Below, in pieces: positions 1 to 4,682 of a stretch of DNA of 10,686 nt. The DNA comes from SKLM01 sp964450435. Its GTDB lineage: Bacteria; Chloroflexota; Anaerolineae; B4-G1. The translations under genes were made by a program, and so were the position numbers. The notes below the pieces were generated by a model that saw only the letters and a list, made by a program, of their open reading frames with translations, had not been told where the DNA came from and searched no databases. Within the stretch, counting starts at the first letter, position 1. Every line of letters starts with the position of its first letter. Location: contig CAYVCX010000081.1 in NCBI GenBank assembly GCA_964450435.1, forward strand, positions 1 to 10,686. The letters are read 5' to 3'.

Positions 1-10
1 GGCGCTGAGG

Positions 11-35
11 GTGCCGGGGCGGAGCTCCGGCGCAC
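11..35. terminator. Possible hairpin after an upstream gene
   Basis: GTGC and CGGGG (11-19) can pair with CTCCG and GCAC (25-29 and 32-35), with a 2-nt bulge (30-31) and a 5-nt loop. A TGA at 6-8 could be the stop of a gene entering from outside the window, which would place this hairpin directly behind it. There is no T-tract and the upstream gene cannot be seen, so the terminator reading is tentative. Confidence 0.25.
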
Positions 36-79
36 CAGCGACGGGCGAGTTTACTGGTCGCCTGCAATGGGCCAGTTGC

Positions 80-108
80 TTGCAAATCGTGCGGATTCGA
101 AGTATAAT
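80..108 (+). promoter_or_regulatory. Sigma70-type promoter of the fmdB-like gene
   Basis: A perfect -10 hexamer TATAAT (103-108) is preceded, after exactly 17 nt, by TTGCAA (80-85), which matches 4 of 6 bases of the -35 consensus. Transcription should start near 115, giving a leader of about 30 nt that contains the ribosome binding site AGGGGAGG (127-134), 10 nt before the ATG at 145. The promoter supports the ATG at 145 over the in-frame upstream ATG at 67, which would lie before the transcription start. Confidence 0.7.
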
Positions 109-144
109 CCAAGACTGGCACAAGTCAGGGGAGGTTTCAAAACT

Positions 145-447
145 ATGCCATTATACGAGTACGAATGCAAAGACTGCGGCGTCCGCTTCGAACGCCGCCA
201 GCACATGGAGGATGAGCCCATAGAATCGTGCCCGGAATGCTCTGGTGAGGTCCACCGGTTGATCCAACCAGTGGGCATCATCTTTAAGGGATCTGGGTTT
301 TACGTCACGGACAACCGGGCGAAGTCCTCCACCGCCGTCCCTGGACACGCCAAGGAATCCGCTGGCACGTCCGAAGATAGCGGCGATACGGCCAGGAATA
401 GCACTGACGCGCCCAAAGGTAGCGGCGAAACGTCTTCCACCGACTAG
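145..447 (+). CDS. FmdB-family zinc-ribbon protein
   Basis: This is a 100-residue protein with the typical FmdB/CxxC_CXXC_SSSS opening, MPLYEYECKDCG. Two CxxC pairs (Cys8/Cys11 and Cys29/Cys32) form the expected single zinc ribbon in the first 40 residues. The family's GSGFY motif follows at about 49-53. The rest, from about residue 58 to 100, is a hydrophilic low-complexity tail rich in Ser, Thr, Gly, Asp and Ala, probably disordered. FmdB was first linked to regulation of formamidase, but most members have no proven role and are small putative regulatory or metal-binding proteins of the cytoplasm. The frame stays open leftwards to the window edge, but the promoter and ribosome binding site fix the start at 145. 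The gene stands alone and converges with the gene at 547-846. Confidence 0.9.
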   Translation: MPLYEYECKDCGVRFERRQHMEDEPIESCPECSGEVHRLIQPVGIIFKGSGFYVTDNRAKSSTAVPGHAKESAGTSEDSGDTARNSTDAPKGSGETSSTD

Positions 448-490
448 TTCGTCGACTTCTTCTCCACTCAGGAACCTGCAGCACAAAGAA

Positions 491-525
491 CAAGCGGGCG
501 AGGCTACCATAGCCTCGCCCGCTTG
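491..525. terminator. Perfect 16-bp hairpin between convergent genes
   Basis: CAAGCGGGCGAGGCTA (491-506) is followed by the loop CCA and its exact reverse complement (510-525). It lies 43 nt after the stop of the fmdB-like gene and 21 nt after the stop of the opposing gene at 547-846, the usual place for a bidirectional terminator. No run of T follows on either strand, so it is a strong stem of non-canonical terminator type. Confidence 0.65.
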
Positions 526-546
526 CGCGCTCGTCCGGGCGCCTCG

Positions 547-846
547 CTACATCTGGAATCCCCCGCTGGCCCGAACTGTCTTCTCGCTGTAATCTCTCAC
601 GTATGTCAGCAGCTCCAGCTTCAGCTCGCGCCACTCGGGGGAGGCAAGGGCCTGTCGCATGCTGCGTAAGTCCTCCGCCACGCCCCCTGTCAGGATCTGC
701 GGGTGGTTGCCATAGGCCGTGTACCACGCGTCTGTGGGTCGAATCCCCAACTCCAGTAGCCCGGGCGCGAACTCCTCCATCACGAACTCGAAATACTCGT
801 CCTCAAGCCCGGCTCGTATGTTCCAGGACATCAGAAGTTTAACCAT
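547..846 (-). CDS. Small conserved protein, dimeric alpha-beta-barrel-like
   Basis: This is a 99-residue protein of unknown function. It begins MVKLLMSWNI with a short strand, then helix-forming charged segments (about 12-36), a strand region (39-54, containing DAWYTAYG), and a helix with the motif LASPEWREL (67-75). Alternating strand and helix with a SPEW-like signature in about 100 residues resembles the ferredoxin-like dimeric alpha-beta barrel proteins (NIPSNAP, EthD, antibiotic-monooxygenase type). No catalytic residue can be assigned. The start at 846 was chosen because AAGG (853-856) lies 6 nt upstream. The in-frame start at 885 has no such support, and an internal ATG at 831 is a weaker alternative. 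Upstream lie 241 bp without a gene, so it may be transcribed apart from the TPR gene. Confidence 0.75.
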   Translation of the reverse strand: MVKLLMSWNIRAGLEDEYFEFVMEEFAPGLLELGIRPTDAWYTAYGNHPQILTGGVAEDLRSMRQALASPEWRELKLELLTYVRDYSEKTVRASGGFQM

Positions 847-1005
847 TACAGACCTTAATGCGACAACGTATTCGCTGCAAACCAACCTGAGAAGCGTCCG
901 CCATCCGCTTCCCTACTCCTGCAACCACGCCAGTGACTGCGCCAGTCTCTCGTTCGGACGTTCGACCCGCGGTTCAGGCTTCCGACTCTGCCCCCGCCGG
1001 CCACC

Positions 1006-1039
1006 GTCATTCCCACCGGAACGGAGCGCAGCGGATTGG
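1006..1039 (+). repeat. Interspersed repeat, copy 1
   Basis: The segment starts GTCATTCC and runs through ACCGGAACGGAGC to GCGGATTGG. It matches 10654-10686 at 30 of 33 aligned positions, although the copies are more than 9.6 kb apart and both intergenic. The two copies have the same orientation. It sits between the TPR gene and the small conserved gene, and nothing else was found in the 241-bp gap (847-1087). Confidence 0.75.
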
Positions 1040-1087
1040 ACCGCAGGAGCCTCGCGCCGCTGCCCCCCTGCCTTCCCTCCAGGCACC

Positions 1088-1870
1088 CTACTCACACCCG
1101 AGCGAGACCATGATCTGCTCGGCCTGAGCCTTCCACGTCGCTGGTGGGTCTAGGGACACGAACTCGCCGTACAGTTCGCAGGCCCGCTCGGTATGTCCCT
1201 GCTGGGCGTACGCGCCCCCCAGCGCGTAGCGCGCCTCCCGTGAATCCGGAGCCAACTCGATTGCTTGCTCCAGGCTCTCGACCGCCGCCTCGAAGTCCCC
1301 TTGCTGGAGATAGATGTTCCCCAGACCGATCAGCGCTTCCGGCATGTTCTCCTTCAGCCTCAGCGCGTTCTCGAATTCCCTCTCTGCTTCTTCCAGAAGG
1401 CCTGGATCCCCTGCCGCCGTTGGTCCCTCCCCGGAGAGCGCCATGGTAAGGTACGTCGCGCCCAGTTGATAGCGCGTATCCGCGTCATCCGGATCGAGTG
1501 CCAGGGCTGCCTCAAACTCCGCCATTGCCGACTCTAGATCGCCTGACTGATAGTGCGTAACCCCCAGATTGTGGTGAGCGGCTGCGCTCTCCGGATTGAG
1601 TTCCAGTACTTTTCGAAAAGCATCGGCTGCCTTCGACAGCTTTCCTTCCTGAACGTACGCCTGTCCCAGCAGGAAGTGCGCATCGCTCTCGTCAGGCACT
1701 TGCTCCGCTGCAGCTTCCAGAGCGGCGATGGCCTGCCCGGGCTCTCCAGCCTCGAGATACGCCCGTCCAGACTCCAGAAGTGCCTCAATGCCTCCGCTCT
1801 CGACTTCTCCTTGACAGCCCGCCAGGACTGCCACGAACGCCATCATCACCAACGTGATGTGCTTACCCAT
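1088..1870 (-). CDS. TPR-repeat lipoprotein
   Basis: This is a 260-residue exported lipoprotein. A short positive start (MGKH), a hydrophobic stretch (about 5-17) and the lipobox LAGC with Cys19 mark a signal peptidase II substrate. The mature part is almost all tetratricopeptide repeats: units near 29-62, 63-96, 97-130, 131-176, 177-210 and 211-244, with the LG-Y-G-A-P spacing visible in each. The fourth unit carries a 15-residue insertion rich in Gly and Pro (about 144-158). TPR arrays are protein-binding scaffolds, and its partner is not known. The start at 1870 was chosen over GTG 1885 because GGAGGGG (1876-1882) lies 5 nt before it and because it leaves a normal signal peptide. The gene begins 15 nt after the stop of the metallo-beta-lactamase-fold gene, so the two should form one operon. 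Confidence 0.9.
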   Translation of the reverse strand: MGKHITLVMMAFVAVLAGCQGEVESGGIEALLESGRAYLEAGEPGQAIAALEAAAEQVPDESDAHFLLGQAYVQEGKLSKAADAFRKVLELNPESAAAHHNLGVTHYQSGDLESAMAEFEAALALDPDDADTRYQLGATYLTMALSGEGPTAAGDPGLLEEAEREFENALRLKENMPEALIGLGNIYLQQGDFEAAVESLEQAIELAPDSREARYALGGAYAQQGHTERACELYGEFVSLDPPATWKAQAEQIMVSLGCE

Positions 1871-1885
1871 ACACACCCCTCCCAC

Positions 1886-2533
1886 CTAGCAGTTGGGTTC
1901 CAGAACCACGATCCTGGTCTCGTCGGACCCACTGGGATCGCTGACCCTCAGCGTCTCCTGCCCCTCCGTCCCTTGTGCGCCCATCTCCTCGAGGAAATGC
2001 TCCAGCCTCTCAAGATCCTCCTCAAGTCTGGGGATCTGATATCGCATCGGAACGATGATCTCCGGCTCAAACACCCCGATCACCTCCGAGGCCTGCGCCG
2101 ACGTGAGGCTTCCCCCTCCTCCCACCGGCACCAGCAGCACCTGCACGGATCCCAGGTTCTTCACCTGAGACTGCGTGGGGACGTGACCCAACCGTCCCAG
2201 ATGGCAGATCGTCGTACCGTCGAAGCGAAAAGCAAAGATCGTGTTCAACCCGCGTGCTCTCCCCCCCTTGTTGTCCGCGAATGTGGAGATCCCGGTGACA
2301 AACACCCCACTGATCTCATATTCGCCCGGCCCATTGAGGAGGCGGAAAGGGCCCTCCACAGCGGGCAGATAATCGCACGTACCGTCGTGGTGGCTCACCG
2401 TGACGATGTCGGCGTCGAGCTGTGGAGGCGTGAGTCCAACGTCGGGGGAATACGGGTCGGTCACGATAGACATCGAGTCCCGTCCCTCTAGGCAGAAACA
2501 GGTCTGACCGTACCAGTTGACCACCACTTCCAT
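1886..2533 (-). CDS. Metallo-beta-lactamase-fold protein, probable pseudoenzyme
   Basis: This is a 215-residue protein of the short UlaG-like branch of the metallo-beta-lactamase superfamily. Recognisable family segments in order are WYGQTCFCLEG (7-17), VTDPY (24-28), DIVTVSHH (42-49), GPGEYEISGVFVTGI (68-82), CHLGRLGH (110-117), VLLVPVGGG (132-140) and IIVPMRY (159-165). Active relatives, as I recall them, carry HxHxDH after DIVTVS, a His after the GEYE strand, Asp in HLGDLGH and His in PMHY. Here the equivalents are His48, Asp50, Thr52 and Cys53, then Ala86, Arg114 and Arg164, so only the first His survives. The fold is intact but binuclear metal binding looks lost. A structural or ligand-binding role is inferred, perhaps with the TPR lipoprotein encoded next. 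The residues past about 170 form a charged helix and tail. Confidence 0.85.
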   Translation of the reverse strand: MEVVVNWYGQTCFCLEGRDSMSIVTDPYSPDVGLTPPQLDADIVTVSHHDGTCDYLPAVEGPFRLLNGPGEYEISGVFVTGISTFADNKGGRARGLNTIFAFRFDGTTICHLGRLGHVPTQSQVKNLGSVQVLLVPVGGGGSLTSAQASEVIGVFEPEIIVPMRYQIPRLEEDLERLEHFLEEMGAQGTEGQETLRVSDPSGSDETRIVVLEPNC

Positions 2534-2543
2534 ATCGAATTAC

Positions 2544-2572
2544 ATTATACTGTGAATCCCCTGTCCGGGCAA
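2544..2572 (-). promoter_or_regulatory. Promoter of the MBL-TPR operon, near-leaderless
   Basis: On the minus strand, TTGCCC (2567-2572) and a perfect TATAAT (2544-2549) are separated by 17 nt. The -10 ends only 10 nt before the ATG at 2533, so with a normal start about 7 nt after the -10 the mRNA leader would be only some 3-4 nt. No purine-rich ribosome binding site is seen between the -10 and the ATG. This fits a leaderless or nearly leaderless message. Confidence 0.65.
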
Positions 2573-2645
2573 AGCCCCGGGCTGACCAGCAGTCCGTTTC
2601 GTGAGTTCCTTCAGACGTCGGATCTCCACCAGCGGCCAGCTGCCC

Positions 2646-2690
2646 ATATCCCAAATCTGTATCCCATTTCCCAAAAAATATCCCAAATCT
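2646..2690 (+). repeat. ATATCCCAAATCT direct repeats
   Basis: The 13-mer ATATCCCAAATCT occurs at 2646-2658 and exactly again at 2678-2690. A third TATCCCA lies between them at 2660-2666, followed by a related TTTCCCAAA. The AT-rich, C-triplet pattern stands out from the GC-rich surroundings and belongs to the 396-bp gene-free stretch between the MBL gene and glpD. Confidence 0.7.
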
Positions 2691-2694
2691 CCTC

Positions 2695-2723
2695 TTGACT
2701 CAGATCCATTCCTGCGGTATCAT
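2695..2723 (+). promoter_or_regulatory. Orphan rightward sigma70-type promoter
   Basis: TTGACT (2695-2700) and TATCAT (2718-2723) are separated by exactly 17 nt, each matching the consensus at 5 of 6 bases. No convincing coding gene follows on this strand: the downstream glpD gene is read in the opposite direction and ends at 2930. A transcript from about 2730 would cover the heptamer-repeat segment and then run antisense into the 3' end of glpD. Confidence 0.5.
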
Positions 2724-2802
2724 AGCGTCACCAATCTCGGCCGCGCGTGTACCCAACCATATCCACCAACACCTTGACAACCGATGACGGCGCCGCTATC
2801 GG

Positions 2803-2863
2803 TGCTGTGCAATCTGCAGTCTGCAGCCTGCAGCTCGAAATCTCAACTTCGAAATCCACAGCA
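2803..2863 (+). repeat. Heptamer-repeat segment able to fold as a three-way junction
   Basis: From 2811 to 2859 the sequence divides into seven successive 7-mers that all begin with A: AATCTGC, AGTCTGC, AGCCTGC, AGCTCGA, AATCTCA, ACTTCGA and AATCCAC. TGCTGTG (2803-2809) and CACAGCA (2857-2863) enclose this block as a perfect 7-bp stem. Inside, CTGCAG at 2814-2819 and 2828-2833 can pair, as can TCGAA (2835-2839) with TTCGA (2848-2852). It is either a degenerate short tandem repeat or the core of a small structured RNA driven by the promoter at 2695-2723. The rest of the gap 2534-2929 shows no gene. Confidence 0.5.
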
Positions 2864-2929
2864 GGGTACCCTTTGTTCCGTACAAAAAGTGTCGTCAGAA
2901 ACAAACATTGCCCTCGGCGCAGCCTACCC

Positions 2930-4645
2930 TTACGCCTCTTCCCAGCTCCGACCGAGCGCCACTTGAGCGGCGTAGTCCGAGATCTGGCTGTCGACTTCTG
3001 AGTGGTCCCATCCCAGCCGTGATGCCATCAACTCGGCCACCCTTCTGGCCTCTGGCAGCCCGCCGCTTCGTGTCTCGTGAATGATGTGCGTGCGGCGCAT
3101 CATAACGTCGTTCAGCGTGACCGCCATCTCGTGATTCATCGCGTACAGAACCTCTGCCATTAGGTATGGCAGCCCGGGCACGATTCTCTTGACCAGCATC
3201 GGGTTCTCCTCGACGTAGCCCAGGATCCGGGCCGTGTCATCGCCATACGTGCTCAACAGATGGTGCCGCACCGTGCCATCCTCCATCCCGCAGGCGGGGG
3301 GGCGTGTGATCTCCGCGCCTTCTAACCGGTCTTGAGTGCGGCATTCCCTCTGCATCCCCCGTGCTTCGTCCGTTCCCAGTTTCTCCCGAACTCGATCGAC
3401 GGCTTGTTCCGCCATCAGACGATGCGTGGTTAGCTTGCCCCCGACAATCGTGATCAACCCCGACGGGCTCTCTAGGATCTCGTGCTCCCGCGACATCTCA
3501 TACGTCGTGCCTTCCCCTCTTCGGGGTTGCCCGGTGTCATTAGGCCCGGCGACCAACGGGCGCAGACCCGCGAACGTGCTGACGATGTCTTCCTCGTCGA
3601 TCCCCGCCTCGGGGAAAGCGTGCTCCACGGCATCCAGAAGATATGCCACATCATCAGACCTGGCCGCTGGGGCGTCGAGGTCGCCTCTGTAGTCGGTATC
3701 GGTGGTTCCGATCAGGGCAAAGTCCCCCCACGGAATCAGGAACACGTGACGCCCATCGCACGGCGAATCGAAGACGACGGCGTGCCTGCTGTCCAGCCTC
3801 TCGCGGGCCACGACTATGTGCGCACCCTGCGTCGGGCGGAGCATCGCCGTCTTCGAACTCTCGTCCATTGCCAGCACCTGGTCCCCCCACACCCCCGTGG
3901 CATTGACCACTACCCTCGCTCGCACCTCGATCTCGTCACCGTCCTGCTGATCCACGAGTCTGGCCCCCACGAGCTGCCCCTCCGCAGTCATCAGGTCGAC
4001 CACGCGGCTGTGGTTTACGATCACTGCCCCGTGAAGATGGGCGGACTTGGCTGTCGTCAACGTCAAACGTGCATCGTCGACCTGCGCGTCGTAGAAGCGC
4101 GCAGCCCCGAGCAAGCCCTGCTGCGCGATGATCGGCTCGCGCTCTTCCACCTCCGATCCATCGAGCCAGCGATGACGCTGGAGGTTGCCGAATAGCCCCA
4201 GTGCGTCGTACAGGGTTAATCCGAGACGAAGCTTCCACGGCGCCGGCTTCTGCCCCCGGTACACGGGATACAGGAAGGGGAGCGGGCGGACCAGCCGGGG
4301 CGCAATGCGTCGCATCACCCGGCGTTCGCGGCAGCACTCGAACACGAGCCGGAACTGGTAGTTCTCGAGGTAGCGGATTCCTCCGTGGATCAGCCGCGAG
4401 GAACGCCCGCTGGTCCCGCTGGCGAAGTCGTCCTTTTCTACCAGCGCCGTGCGCATGCCCCGCATCGCCGCGTCCCGAGCGACCGCCGCGCCTGTAATGC
4501 CTCCACCGATGACCAATAAGTCGAACTGCTCATCAGCCAGAAGGCCCAGGTTCTCTTGTCGCACGGCGGTGGAGAAAGGGCGTCCGGGGGAGGACTGCGT
4601 CGCTTCCTCGTCGCCCGCGGAACGACCGGACCAGCCTGCTATCAT
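2930..4645 (-). CDS. glpD: FAD-dependent glycerol-3-phosphate dehydrogenase
   Basis: This 571-residue enzyme of the GlpD/GlpA type oxidises sn-glycerol 3-phosphate to dihydroxyacetone phosphate, passing electrons through FAD to the quinone pool at the inner face of the membrane. The dinucleotide-binding motif GGGITG lies at 47-52, HGGIRYL at 87-93, FYDAQVDDARL at 184-194, NATGVW at 248-253, GTTDTDY at 313-319, FAGLRPL at 358-364 and GGKLTT at 402-407. The C-terminal helical domain (about 455-560), with NHEMAVTLNDVMMRRTH, is typical of the full-length aerobic type. Some 40 residues precede the FAD domain, slightly more than usual. The ATG at 4645 is preceded by a G-rich ribosome binding site (GAGGGGGGAG). 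It lies 37 nt after the AGPS-like gene, so the two are probably co-transcribed. No glycerol kinase or facilitator is visible. Confidence 0.92.
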   Translation of the reverse strand: MIAGWSGRSAGDEEATQSSPGRPFSTAVRQENLGLLADEQFDLLVIGGGITGAAVARDAAMRGMRTALVEKDDFASGTSGRSSRLIHGGIRYLENYQFRLVFECCRERRVMRRIAPRLVRPLPFLYPVYRGQKPAPWKLRLGLTLYDALGLFGNLQRHRWLDGSEVEEREPIIAQQGLLGAARFYDAQVDDARLTLTTAKSAHLHGAVIVNHSRVVDLMTAEGQLVGARLVDQQDGDEIEVRARVVVNATGVWGDQVLAMDESSKTAMLRPTQGAHIVVARERLDSRHAVVFDSPCDGRHVFLIPWGDFALIGTTDTDYRGDLDAPAARSDDVAYLLDAVEHAFPEAGIDEEDIVSTFAGLRPLVAGPNDTGQPRRGEGTTYEMSREHEILESPSGLITIVGGKLTTHRLMAEQAVDRVREKLGTDEARGMQRECRTQDRLEGAEITRPPACGMEDGTVRHHLLSTYGDDTARILGYVEENPMLVKRIVPGLPYLMAEVLYAMNHEMAVTLNDVMMRRTHIIHETRSGGLPEARRVAELMASRLGWDHSEVDSQISDYAAQVALGRSWEEA

Positions 4646-4682
4646 GCTCCCCCCTCGTCGCAGGCCATCGAGCGAGCGTCTC

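Noticed and set aside
67..144. N-terminal extension of the FmdB-like protein from the ATG at 67
   Set aside because: The TATAAT promoter lies inside this stretch and family proteins begin at MPLYEY, which has its own ribosome binding site.
735..749. A T-arm-like hairpin (TGGG, TCGAATC, CCCA) suggesting a tRNA
   Set aside because: It lies inside the small conserved coding gene, and no acceptor, D or anticodon arm can be built around it.
1553..2491. A 312-codon open frame on the plus strand
   Set aside because: It lies antisense to the MBL-fold and TPR genes, both well supported, and its translation is low-information and rich in His, Arg and Leu.
2747..3001. An 84-codon plus-strand frame after the orphan promoter
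   Set aside because: It starts with GTG, lacks a ribosome binding site, translates the heptamer repeat and runs antisense into glpD. A non-coding transcript is more likely.
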